Of a stretch of 64,000 bases of DNA, positions 1 to 9,908 are shown in pieces. The DNA is taken from positions 1-64,000 of the forward strand of contig JABFXX010000408.1 of NCBI GenBank assembly GCA_013368795.1, in the 5' to 3' direction. Source of the stretch: Kofleriaceae bacterium (GTDB taxonomy: Bacteria > Myxococcota_A > Polyangia > Haliangiales > Haliangiaceae). Every line of letters starts with the position of its first letter. The stretch's first letter is position 1. Below the pieces are notes generated by a model. The model made no database searches and had not been told where the DNA came from. It saw only the letters and a program-made list of their open reading frames with translations. Both the position numbers and the translations under genes were made by a program.

Positions 1-144
1 GGCGTCGTGGGGCTCGCTGCCGGTGGCACGTTCGTCGCGATCGGTGCGCTGTGGTACGCGACGCGCGAGCCGTCATCGTCGCCGGCGGTGACCGGATGGC
101 TCGCGCCGACCGGCGGTGGCATCGCGGTGAGCGGCGGCTTCTGA
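1..144 (+). CDS. C-terminal fragment of a truncated protein with a transmembrane helix and short tail (GVVGLAAGGTFVAIGALWYATREPSSSP...GGF*)
   Basis: Open frame 1 from window start to TGA at 142-144; hydrophobic segment followed by a Gly-rich C-terminus. Confidence 0.6.
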   Translation, partial: GVVGLAAGGTFVAIGALWYATREPSSSPAVTGWLAPTGGGIAVSGGF

Positions 145-285
145 CGCAGCGTAGGGCTCGTTTCGACGACCGCGCAGCGGACCATTCACCGACGAGAACG
201 CCCGCGGACGCCGTGTGTCACGAGCGCACGCGAGCGGGACCGCACAGAATCTTCTCGACCCGAGTTTTGATACTTTGACCTCAAA

Positions 286-753
286 ATGACGAAGCGAGGG
301 ACGGGCCCCAAGCGGCCGTCGAAGTTAGCTCGACCGTCTGCCACGTCGACGATCGGCGCGCGTGCTGCCGAGGCGTGGCTCGAGGAGCGCGAGCTCGTGT
401 ATCCCAAGGACTGGCACGTCGAGATCTTCCTCGACGTCGTGAAGCGACCCGCGCGAGAGAAGCACGACGGCGACGCGTCGCGCCTTCACATCAGCGTGTA
501 TCCCGACGAGTGGGGCGTGTACTTCGCGCACGGCGGCAAGGCGTCGTGGGTTCGCGTGACCGACGTGGCGTTCGTTCACGGCCGCGACGACTTCAAGCTG
601 CTGGCGGCGAAGCCCTCGCTCGCGAAGATCGGCGCGCTCGTGCGGCGGCTCGAGAAGAAGCATCGGATCCAGTTCCAGCGCAAGCACGCGCTCGTGCGCA
701 CGAACCTGCCGCGCAGTCGCGCTGCGATCGGTCGCTGGCTCGAAACGCTCTGA
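286..753 (+). CDS. Hypothetical protein (155 aa)
   Basis: ORF in track; 3' part duplicated downstream (see repeat 616-944). Confidence 0.65.
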   Translation: MTKRGTGPKRPSKLARPSATSTIGARAAEAWLEERELVYPKDWHVEIFLDVVKRPAREKHDGDASRLHISVYPDEWGVYFAHGGKASWVRVTDVAFVHGRDDFKLLAAKPSLAKIGALVRRLEKKHRIQFQRKHALVRTNLPRSRAAIGRWLETL

Positions 754-944
754 CGATCAGCCGATTTCTTCGGCGTACCCATCGCTCGCGAAGATCGGCG
801 CGCTCGTGCGGCGGCTCGAGAAGAAGCATCGGATCCAGTTCCAGCGCAAGCACGCGCTCGTGCGCACGAACCTGCCGCGCAGTCGCGCTGCGATCGGTCG
901 CTGGCTCGAGACGCTCTGACGATCAGCCGATTTCTTCGGCGTAC
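616..944 (+). repeat. Tandem direct duplication: unit 616-778 and unit 782-944 (163 bp each, one visible mismatch)
   Basis: Direct alignment by eye; units offset by 166 bp; only difference seen is ctcgaAacg vs ctcgaGacg. Confidence 0.95.
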
Positions 945-1603
945 GTCATCACGAGGTACATCACCGCTTCGGTCTTGCCCGGATTGCGATAGGCGTGCGG
1001 CGTGTCGGCCTCGAACAGGATCGAGTCGCCGGTGTCGAGGCGATGGGTGTCGCCCGCGACATCGATCTCGATCGTGCCGGCGGTGACGACGAGGTTCTCG
1101 GTCGTGCCCGGCGGGTGCGCGTCGGCATCCTCGACGCTGCCACCGGCGAGGCGGAGCTCGTAGAACTCGACCCGGCGGGGCTCGTCGAACGGGAACAGCG
1201 CGCGCGACGAGAACGAGCGGTCCTTGCTCGTGAGGATCTTGGACTCGGCGGAGCGCAGGACGAGCGCGCCCGACTGGGTACGCGCGCTGATGAGCGCCGA
1301 GAACGTCACCTCGAGCGCGCGCGCGATCTTCCACAGGACGTTGATCGTCGGCGCGGACTGGCCGAGCTCGATCTGGCCGAGCATCGCGCGGGAGACGCCG
1401 GAGATCTGGGCGAGGCGCTCGAGCGAGAGGCCGCGGCGCGTACGGAGCCGGCGAAGGTTTGCACCGACGACCGGTGCGAGATCGGTCGACTCTCCGGCCG
1501 CAGCCGGCTGAGCCGCGGCCGGCGGAGCGGCCTCTTCTGGACGCGAAGCCTTCTCCACCCGTTGGCTAGCCACGTTTGTACCTGACGCTTTCTTCTTCTT
1601 CAC
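923..1603 (-). CDS. XRE-family transcriptional regulator with C-terminal cupin domain
   Basis: HTH LRRLRTRRGLSLERLAQISGVSRAMLGQIELGQSAPT and cupin-like C-terminus; GTG start at 1603 preferred over 1633 because it forms a GTGA overlap with the upstream micro-ORF. Confidence 0.85.
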   Translation of the reverse strand: MKKKKASGTNVASQRVEKASRPEEAAPPAAAQPAAAGESTDLAPVVGANLRRLRTRRGLSLERLAQISGVSRAMLGQIELGQSAPTINVLWKIARALEVTFSALISARTQSGALVLRSAESKILTSKDRSFSSRALFPFDEPRRVEFYELRLAGGSVEDADAHPPGTTENLVVTAGTIEIDVAGDTHRLDTGDSILFEADTPHAYRNPGKTEAVMYLVMTYAEEIG

Positions 1604-1758
1604 CAGACCCAAACCGGGACCCAGTATACCCACACGGCAGGCGCCGCCGGGGTCATGGGAACCGGGTTCGGGCGCGGCGCCATCGTCTGCCGAGCACCGC
1701 GCGAACGACGGTACTCGTCGAGGTCCACGATGTTCGAGGCAACAGCGCTGCGGCTCAT
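1600..1758 (-). CDS. Micro-ORF (52 aa) MSRSAVASNIVDLDEYRRSRGARQ...VWVW
   Basis: In-frame in track ORF 1600..1794; stop TGA overlaps GTG of the XRE gene; promoter-like sequence immediately upstream. Confidence 0.5.
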   Translation of the reverse strand: MSRSAVASNIVDLDEYRRSRGARQTMAPRPNPVPMTPAAPAVWVYWVPVWVW

Positions 1759-1765
1759 GATTAGA

Positions 1766-1794
1766 TTTGTATCCGCTACAGCGGACACGGTCAA
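1766..1794 (-). promoter_or_regulatory. Sigma70-like promoter TTGACC-N17-TACAAA with dyad TCCGCT-GT-AGCGGA filling the spacer
   Basis: Reverse strand reads TTGACCGTGTCCGCTGTAGCGGATACAAATCTAATCATG. Confidence 0.6.
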
Positions 1795-1868
1795 TCTGTT
1801 TTCACGGATGAACCGTCAACCTGTTGATATAGTACGGGTATTCGACTGGGAGAACGACCGTACGAAGT

Positions 1869-3086
1869 TCAGGCTCCGTGGGCGACGCTGCCCGGACTGC
1901 CGTAGGCCGACTCGCCGTGGAGCACGCCATCGAGGCCGTCGTGCTCCGCCTCCTGGTCGACCCGCAGGCCAACCGTGAGGTCGATGAGCTTGAGCAGGAC
2001 GAACGTGACGACCGCGGCCCACGCACCGGCCGCCGCGATGCCGATCGCTTGCTTGCCCAGGAGCGAGAGGCCGCCGCCGTTGCCGCCGTTGAGCGCGGCG
2101 CGGGCGAACACGCCGGTCAGGAGCGCGCCGGTCGCGCCGCCGACACCGTGGACGCCGAACGCGTCGAGCGCGTCGTCGTAGCCGAGCTTGGCCTTCGCGA
2201 GCACCGCGCCGTAACAGATGGCGCCCGCGGCGCAGCCGATGCCGATGGCGGCCATCGGCGATACGAAGCCGGCGGCCGGCGTGATCGCGACGAGGCCTGC
2301 GACGAGACCGGACGCGAAGCCGAGCATCGTGCACTTCTTGATGCGCGAGCCCTCGACGATGCACCACGTGAGCGCGGCGGCGCCCGCGGCGAGGTGCGTG
2401 TTGACGAGCGCGAGCGCGGCGGTGCCGTTGGCGCCCGCGCCGCCGGCGTTGAAGCCGAACCAGCCGAACCACAAGAGGCCCGCGCCGATCGTCGTCATCG
2501 TGAGGTCGTGCGGCGGATGGCGCACCGACGGATAGCCGCGGCGCTTGCCGAGCACGATCGCGACGACGAGCGCCGAGATGCCCGACGAGAGATGGACGAC
2601 GGTGCCGCCCGCGTAGTCGATCGCGCCGAGCTTCATCAGCCAGCCGCCCGGTGCCCACGACCAGTGCGCGATCGGGTCGTACACGAGCGTCGTCCAGCCG
2701 AGCGAGAACAGCACGTAGGCGGAGAACTTGAGCCGCTCGGCGTACGCGCCGGAGATGAGCGCGGGCGCGATGACCGCGAACATGCATTGGTACGCGAAGA
2801 ACGCGAGCTCGGGGACGCTGCCGTGCATCGACGTCTGCGACAGGCCGTCGAGCGCGAACAGGTTGAAGCCGCCGATGATCCCGTTCCAGCTATCGCCGAA
2901 CGCCAGCGTGTAGCCGACGACCGCGAACTGGATCGTGACCAGACCCAGCGAGAAGAAGCTGTGCATGAACGTAGAGAGGACGTTCTTGCCCTGCACCATG
3001 CCGCCGTAGAACAGCGCGAGTGCCGGCGTCATCAGCATGACGAGCGCGGCTGAGATCAGGAGCCATACGGTGTCGCCATCGGCCAT
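1869..3086 (-). CDS. amt: Ammonium transporter (Amt family)
   Basis: Amt signature MTPALALFYGGMVQGKNVLSTFMHSF and conserved TM segments. Confidence 0.96.
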   Translation of the reverse strand: MADGDTVWLLISAALVMLMTPALALFYGGMVQGKNVLSTFMHSFFSLGLVTIQFAVVGYTLAFGDSWNGIIGGFNLFALDGLSQTSMHGSVPELAFFAYQCMFAVIAPALISGAYAERLKFSAYVLFSLGWTTLVYDPIAHWSWAPGGWLMKLGAIDYAGGTVVHLSSGISALVVAIVLGKRRGYPSVRHPPHDLTMTTIGAGLLWFGWFGFNAGGAGANGTAALALVNTHLAAGAAALTWCIVEGSRIKKCTMLGFASGLVAGLVAITPAAGFVSPMAAIGIGCAAGAICYGAVLAKAKLGYDDALDAFGVHGVGGATGALLTGVFARAALNGGNGGGLSLLGKQAIGIAAAGAWAAVVTFVLLKLIDLTVGLRVDQEAEHDGLDGVLHGESAYGSPGSVAHGA

Positions 3087-3138
3087 GAGACGACTTTGAC
3101 CGGGAGCATGTTTCCGGCCGGTAACCGGCTCGCAAAAC

Positions 3139-3777
3139 CTATTTGGTGCCGAACAGGCGATCGCCCGCGTCGCCGAGGCCCGGGACGATGTAGCTCTTCT
3201 CGTTGAGCGCGTCGTCGACCGCGGCCGTATAGATCGGCACGTCGGGGTGGGTCGCGTGGAATACGCGGATGCCCTCGGGGCAGGTGAGCAGACAGACGAA
3301 CTTGATCGAGCGAGGGCCGCTCTCCTTCAGGCGATCGATCGCGGCGACGGCAGAGTTGCCGGTCGCGAGCATCGGGTCGACGACGATCGCGTCGCGGTCA
3401 CCCATGTTGTCGGGGACCTTGTAGTAGTACTCGACGGCGACGAGCGTCTTGGGGTCGCGGTAGAGGCCGATGTGGCCGACGCGCGCCGACGGCAAGATGT
3501 CGAGCATGCCGTCGAGGATTCCGTTGCCGGCGCGCAGGATCGAGATGAGGACGGTCTTCTTGCCGTCGAGCACCGGCGCGTAGGTCGTCGCGATCGGCGT
3601 ATCGATCTTGATCTTCGTCGTCGGCAGGTCCCGGCACACCTCGTAGGCCAGGAGCATGCTGATCTCGCGGAGCAGATTTCTGAACGTGCTGGTGCTGGTC
3701 TCCTTCGAGCGCATCAGCGTCAGCTTGTGTTGGACCAGCGGATGATCGATGACGTGAACCTTGCCGGGCATCTGCAC
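3139..3777 (-). CDS. upp: Uracil phosphoribosyltransferase
   Basis: [46 protein letters not shown] and the PRPP motif [12 protein letters not shown]. Confidence 0.96.
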   Translation of the reverse strand: MQMPGKVHVIDHPLVQHKLTLMRSKETSTSTFRNLLREISMLLAYEVCRDLPTTKIKIDTPIATTYAPVLDGKKTVLISILRAGNGILDGMLDILPSARVGHIGLYRDPKTLVAVEYYYKVPDNMGDRDAIVVDPMLATGNSAVAAIDRLKESGPRSIKFVCLLTCPEGIRVFHATHPDVPIYTAAVDDALNEKSYIVPGLGDAGDRLFGTK

Positions 3778-3791
3778 CGGCTACGGTAGCA

Positions 3792-3947
3792 CTAGCGCTG
3801 CGCGACCTGCGCCGACGCGACGTGCGACGCGGTCGAGACGGTCACGACCGAGACCGTGGCGGCGAGCGCGACGCACGCGGCGAAGAAGGCGTCACGGACG
3901 CGGTTCTTGCTCTGGCGGGTGGCGATCGTGTCGAGGCGAGTGTTCAT
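3792..3947 (-). CDS. 51-aa microprotein, paralogue 1: MNTRLDTIATRQSKNRVRDAFFAACVALAATVSVVTVSTASHVASAQVAQR
   Basis: Hand translation; SD-like GAAAGGA upstream of ATG; homologous to the next feature. Missing from the supplied track because it is short. Confidence 0.8.
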   Translation of the reverse strand: MNTRLDTIATRQSKNRVRDAFFAACVALAATVSVVTVSTASHVASAQVAQR

Positions 3948-3975
3948 GGCTAGTGTCCTTTCGAGAGGCCGTTAT

Positions 3976-3991
3976 TGCGAGCGGGATGCCA
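3976..3991 (-). promoter_or_regulatory. Sigma54-like -24/-12 box TGGCATCCCGCTCGCA
   Basis: Matches TGGCA-N6-T-N-GCA; GG and GC spaced as in the sigma54 consensus; 28 nt upstream of the microprotein ATG. Confidence 0.4.
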
Positions 3992-4085
3992 CGGCCTTCA
4001 TGTGAGATTTCGATGGGTTGCGGTGCGGTGAACGTCTCTTGTCCTGTCGCACCCGGTGTCGCGGTCCCGGACGCAGTCGCAGGCG

Positions 4086-4241
4086 TTAGCGATGGGCGAG
4101 CTGCGCGTGCGACGCGTGCACGGCGGCGTGAACCGTCGTGACCGAGAGGGCACCCGCGAGCACGACCAACGCGGCGAACGCGAGGTCACGAACGCGAGAC
4201 TTGCGCTGGCGAGAAACGATCGTGTCGAGGCGGGTGTTCAT
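4086..4241 (-). CDS. 51-aa microprotein, paralogue 2: MNTRLDTIVSRQRKSRVRDLAFAALVVLAGALSVTTVHAAVHASHAQLAHR
   Basis: Hand translation; SD AAGGAG upstream of ATG; about 60% identical to paralogue 1 by manual alignment. Confidence 0.8.
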   Translation of the reverse strand: MNTRLDTIVSRQRKSRVRDLAFAALVVLAGALSVTTVHAAVHASHAQLAHR

Positions 4242-4276
4242 CGTGGGCTCCTTGGCTGCGGACGGGAGAGCCCTTC

Positions 4277-4292
4277 TTCAACTGCGATGCCA
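4277..4292 (-). promoter_or_regulatory. Sigma54-like -24/-12 box TGGCATCGCAGTTGAA
   Basis: Same TGGCATC block as upstream of paralogue 1, with TTG at the -12 position (C of GC replaced by A). Confidence 0.35.
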
Positions 4293-4387
4293 CCTCGACG
4301 ATGAATCGCTGCGCGCAGTTAGCGATGATCGCGAGCAGCCGCGACTGTCGCACGCGCTGTCGCAGGACGCGTCGCCCCGCCGGATCG

Positions 4388-5662
4388 CTAGAACACGGTT
4401 CCGTCGGACGCGATCTGGATCGGCGGTCCGCCGGTCGGGCGCAGCCGTGCAGCGACGGCGCGTCCCGCGGCCCACGTCCCACCCTCGAGGATGTTCGCGA
4501 GCGGCAGCTGAGTCGGCGTCTTGCCGAGCCGTTCGCGCACGCGCTCGGCGACGCGATCGAGCAGCGCGACGGTGAGCGCGCGCCACTCGACGATCACCTC
4601 GTCGCCGGGAGAGTGAACCTCGCCGCGAACCGCGTCGTGCTTCGGCACGAGCACGCCGAGATCGATGAGCAGGCCGCCGTTGCGATACTCGGGCAAGCCG
4701 GTGAGCGCGCCGGGCTGCGCGATCGTGTGACCCGCGCGCTGGAGCGGCTCGAACAGCGAGTACGAGAGCCACTGCGAGAGCTTGTGAAACGGCACGAGGC
4801 CGGCCGACGATCCGGTGCCGCCGGCGTACGGATGGCGCCAGACGTCGCCCATGTTGACGCCGGCGAGCTCGATGCGACCCGGCCAGATCGGCCCCAGACC
4901 GTCGAGCAGCGCGTGCAGGATCGCGGGCGCCTCGATCGGCGTCGAGATGCCGTGGAAGCTGTACGACGCGCCAGGCGCCTTCTTCTCGGCGGCGATCCAC
5001 AGCAGGTGATCGAGCAGCGAGCCGGGCCGCTCCTGCGGGAAGATCATCGGCGCGTTGATCATCGCGTCGCCGAGCGAGCGCACGAGGTTGATGCGGCCGT
5101 CGACGCCGACGAGCGGGTTCGCGTCGCTGACCTGGAATGCGTCGGCGAGCGCGCGCGGCTCGAGCGTCTTCAGCGCCGACGCATCGACGCGCAGCGGCTG
5201 CGACGGATCGGCCGAGAACAGACCGGCCTCGAACGCGTGGTAGCTCGCGACCGCGAGTCCCTCGGAGCGGCCGATCGAGAGTCCGGTGCCCGGCTCGCGG
5301 AACCGCCACGCGTCGCCGGCGCCCGCGTCGAGCAGCACCGAGACCATGACGAGGTCGATCCACGCGCGCGATTGCTCGTCGGCGGGAAGGCTCGCGAGCT
5401 TGGCGTCGAGCTGGGCGACGCGATCGACGCCGCCGGCGCGGAAGTGGTTGATGCGGCCGTGAACCGGGATGTCGAGCGTCGGGTAGTGCGCGCGCGTCAC
5501 CGCGATGACTTCGTCGACGACACCGGACAGCGCGCCGAGGTCGACCGCGAAGTGCGAGAGCTGCCCGCGCAGGCCCGCGTCGAGGATGTTCTCGCAGCGA
5601 GCGCGAATGGCGAGCGGCGAGCGGAGGTACGCGACCGCAGTCTCGGCTTCGCTCGACGACAT
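4388..5662 (-). CDS. DUF1688 / URC4-Urg3 family uracil catabolism protein
   Basis: AVAYLRSPLAIRARCENIL, WRFREPGTG, GRSEGLAVASYHAF and WIAAEKKAPGASYSFHGISTPIEAPAI resemble the DUF1688 family. Confidence 0.85.
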   Translation of the reverse strand: MSSSEAETAVAYLRSPLAIRARCENILDAGLRGQLSHFAVDLGALSGVVDEVIAVTRAHYPTLDIPVHGRINHFRAGGVDRVAQLDAKLASLPADEQSRAWIDLVMVSVLLDAGAGDAWRFREPGTGLSIGRSEGLAVASYHAFEAGLFSADPSQPLRVDASALKTLEPRALADAFQVSDANPLVGVDGRINLVRSLGDAMINAPMIFPQERPGSLLDHLLWIAAEKKAPGASYSFHGISTPIEAPAILHALLDGLGPIWPGRIELAGVNMGDVWRHPYAGGTGSSAGLVPFHKLSQWLSYSLFEPLQRAGHTIAQPGALTGLPEYRNGGLLIDLGVLVPKHDAVRGEVHSPGDEVIVEWRALTVALLDRVAERVRERLGKTPTQLPLANILEGGTWAAGRAVAARLRPTGGPPIQIASDGTVF

Positions 5663-5760
5663 CAAGGCACACAGGCTACCGGACGTGCCGGGCGACCGCC
5701 AAGGGTCACATGACGTTCGTGACGAAACGCTGGCGCCGGAACCGGGTTTACGAGAACCGA

Positions 5761-7020
<1,260 letters not shown>

Positions 7021-7116
7021 CGCGGGAAGTAGTTGAGACTAGACCCGAAGGACCGTGCCGTCCACTGCCGTGCTTTTGCCGTCCCGAGGACCTACGCCTC
7101 GCGTGTCCTGAGAATC

Positions 7117-7920
7117 ATGAGCAAACTCGCCGTCCTCGTCGTCCTCACTGCAACCTCCAGTGCTTGCACGACCCTCGGGCCGATGCCGGCCACCACGGGC
7201 GTCTCGGCGGTACCGATCGGTCGCCCTGGCGTGCAGGGTCAGGTGGGTGCGGTGCCGGGCTTTTATGCGAGCAGCGCGGCGCAGAACAAGGCAGAAGGCG
7301 CGCCGATCCAGCACCTGTCGGCACTCCTCGATCTCGATCGCTGGCTCGCCGTGAAGGGCTTCATCGTCGGCGGTCGCATCTTCGGCCAGAGCGGCGACAC
7401 GCCCGGCGAGCCGTACGTCGGCTATCGCAAGAACCTCGGCACGGTGTCGCTCGCGGGGGTCGGCTTCGCCTCGAGCAAGCGCAGCGAGCAGAAGCTCGCC
7501 TCGTATCACGGGTTCCGGATCGGCGGCGAAGGCATCGCGGACGCGACGCTGTATCAGCCGGTGTCGTGGATCGGGCTCCACGCGCAGCTGGCCGCGTCGC
7601 TCACGCGGATCACCGCGAGCGGCTCGTACTGCGTCGACGACATGGGCATCGCGGCCGACTGCGACGTCGAGAATCCGTCGACGAACGTCATGATCTCGGG
7701 CAAGGACACCGGCGTCTATCCGGCGGCGACGGGCACGCTCGCGCTCGATATCGGGCCTCACCACGGCACGTTCGACTCGGCGAGGCTCGCGGTGCTCGGC
7801 GGCGTCGGCACGATGCCGCTGATCGTCGACGGCGAGAAGCAGGACACGCGCGCGTACTTCACGCTCGGCCTGACGCTGTCGGTCGGCCTTGGCTTCGACG
7901 AGCCCGCGCCCGCGCAGTAA
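7117..7920 (+). CDS. Lipoprotein, outer-membrane-like hypothetical protein
   Basis: Start MSKLAVLVVLTATSSACTT (lipobox-like) inside track ORF 7033..7920. Confidence 0.65.
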   Translation: MSKLAVLVVLTATSSACTTLGPMPATTGVSAVPIGRPGVQGQVGAVPGFYASSAAQNKAEGAPIQHLSALLDLDRWLAVKGFIVGGRIFGQSGDTPGEPYVGYRKNLGTVSLAGVGFASSKRSEQKLASYHGFRIGGEGIADATLYQPVSWIGLHAQLAASLTRITASGSYCVDDMGIAADCDVENPSTNVMISGKDTGVYPAATGTLALDIGPHHGTFDSARLAVLGGVGTMPLIVDGEKQDTRAYFTLGLTLSVGLGFDEPAPAQ

Positions 7921-7938
7921 CCGAGGTAGGCTGCGGCC

Positions 7939-9318
7939 GTGAGTCTCGCGGACCGCCGAGGGCTACGGCTGTTCACCCTGTGTGCGCTCTACGTCGCGCA
8001 GGGCATCCCGTGGGGCTTCATGGCGACGACGCTGCCCGGCTATCTCACGCAGCGCGGCGTCGACGCCGGGATCGTCGGCGCGATGCTGTCGTTCACGACG
8101 CTGCCGTACTCGTTCAAGTGGATCTGGGGACCGATCATCGACTCGTTCACGATCCACCGGTTCGGCAAGCGGCGGCCGTGGATCGTGTTCGCGCAGGCGA
8201 TGATGGCCGCGACGATGATCGTGCTGGTCACCTTCGACCTCGGCACGGACATCAAGTTGCTGACGTGGACGATCCTGATCCACACCGTCTTCAACTCGCT
8301 GCAAGACGTCTCCGTCGACGCGATGGCGACCGACCTGCTCGAGGACAGCGAGCGCGGTCTCGCCAACGGCCTCATGTACGGGTCGAAGTACCTCGGCGGC
8401 GGCATCGGCGGGTACGGGGTCGCGAAGCTGATGAGCGAGACGAGCCTCGACACGGCGCTGATCGCGCAGACGATCGTCCTCGTCGCGATCATGCTCGTCC
8501 CGATCTTCGTCCGCGAGCGGAACGAGCCGGCGGCGGAGGCAGTGCTGCCGGAAGCGCGCACGCGCGAGCCGGCCTGGCAGCGCGTCGTCGGTCCGTTGCG
8601 CGAGACGCTCTCGGCGATGGGCCAGGCGTTCTCGCTGAGGTCGACGATCGTCGCGTCGCTGCTGATGCTATCCGCGAACTTTGCGATCGGCGTGATCGCC
8701 GCGAACGGCTATCCGCTATTCATCACGAAGCTCGGCTGGACCTATGACGAGCTCGCGGTCATCACCGGCGGCTGGGGGCTCGTCGTCGGCGGCACGTGCG
8801 CCGCTGCGACGGGCTTTCTCGTCGACAAGTTTGGCCGCCGTCGCGTCGCCGCGATCGCGCTGTGCGCGATGGCCACCGGCTGGACGACGTTCTCGCTGCT
8901 CGAGTCGTACTGGCACGTGCGCACGCTCGTCTACGTCTCCGGGTTCTACGAGGCCGCGTGTCAGTCGGTGATGTCGGTGGCGCTCATCGCGCTGTGCATG
9001 GATCTGACGTGGCCCAAGATCGCGGGCTCGATGTTCGCCGCGTTCATGGCGCTGTCGAACTTCTCGACGACGCTGGGCTACCAGTTCGCCGCGAAGATCA
9101 GCTCGCTGCTGGGGTTCAGCGGCACCTACCTCGCATGCGCGGGGATGCAGCTCGTCGTCGCGCTGCTGCTCATTCCCATCGACCGGCTCGAGGTCCGCAC
9201 GAAGCTGCCATTGCCTGCCGGGACGAAGCCCAATCGCGTCGGGCTGACGGCATTTCTGGTCCTGGTGGCATTTCTGATCGCGATGACGATCAAGCAGACG
9301 CTCAAGTACGTCGGCTGA
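7939..9318 (+). CDS. MFS transporter, AmpG/PAT family-like
   Basis: CALYVAQGIPWGFMATTLPGYLTQRG, SFKWIWGPIIDSF, multiple TM helices. Confidence 0.85.
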   Translation: MSLADRRGLRLFTLCALYVAQGIPWGFMATTLPGYLTQRGVDAGIVGAMLSFTTLPYSFKWIWGPIIDSFTIHRFGKRRPWIVFAQAMMAATMIVLVTFDLGTDIKLLTWTILIHTVFNSLQDVSVDAMATDLLEDSERGLANGLMYGSKYLGGGIGGYGVAKLMSETSLDTALIAQTIVLVAIMLVPIFVRERNEPAAEAVLPEARTREPAWQRVVGPLRETLSAMGQAFSLRSTIVASLLMLSANFAIGVIAANGYPLFITKLGWTYDELAVITGGWGLVVGGTCAAATGFLVDKFGRRRVAAIALCAMATGWTTFSLLESYWHVRTLVYVSGFYEAACQSVMSVALIALCMDLTWPKIAGSMFAAFMALSNFSTTLGYQFAAKISSLLGFSGTYLACAGMQLVVALLLIPIDRLEVRTKLPLPAGTKPNRVGLTAFLVLVAFLIAMTIKQTLKYVG

Positions 9319-9333
9319 GCTAGACTGTCGGCG

Positions 9334-9585
9334 ATGCGCTTCGCGTTCGTCCTGCTTGTCCTCGCCGCGTGCACCCAGCCGCGCAGCAAGACCTGCACGG
9401 ACATCTGCACGCGCGAGAGCGACTGCGTGACCTCGACGAACAGCACGATCCCGTTCGACGAGAAGGAGTGCGTCGCCGCGTGCGAGGTGCTGCGCAACGA
9501 TCAGCAGAACCTCGCGAAGGTCGAGCAGCACAAGGAGTGCGTGCTCGGCAAGGCGTCGTGTACCGACGTCCTCGAGTGCCCTTAG
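9334..9585 (+). CDS. Small Cys-rich lipoprotein (83 aa)
   Basis: Lipobox LAAC near the N-terminus; CTDICTRESDC...C...C. Confidence 0.65.
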   Translation: MRFAFVLLVLAACTQPRSKTCTDICTRESDCVTSTNSTIPFDEKECVAACEVLRNDQQNLAKVEQHKECVLGKASCTDVLECP

Positions 9586-9872
9586 TCGAGATCTTCGGCC
9601 GACTTCAGGATCTCGGGGATGAAGTGCATGCGGACGCGGACGAGGCTCGCCGCCTTCGCGAACTCGACGATGCCGATCGCCGAGCCGCCGGCCGTCGGCG
9701 TCTGAGCCTCGATGCTCTCGCCTTCGCCCATGTTGATCACGCACGGCTTGCCCGCCTTGCGAGCCCGTGCGCAGTCGTCGGTGATCATCTTCGAGACATC
9801 CGGCGTGCGGGTATCGTCGGCAGATGCGAGGGCAGGTGCGAGGAGGAGAGCCGTGACGATGAAGAAGCGCAT
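9582..9872 (-). CDS. Secreted hypothetical protein (96 aa)
   Basis: Signal peptide MRFFIVTALLLAPALASA. Confidence 0.6.
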   Translation of the reverse strand: MRFFIVTALLLAPALASADDTRTPDVSKMITDDCARARKAGKPCVINMGEGESIEAQTPTAGGSAIGIVEFAKAASLVRVRMHFIPEILKSAEDLD

Positions 9873-9908
9873 GCCGGCAAGACACGCGCGGCGCGCACGG
9901 GTTGCAGG

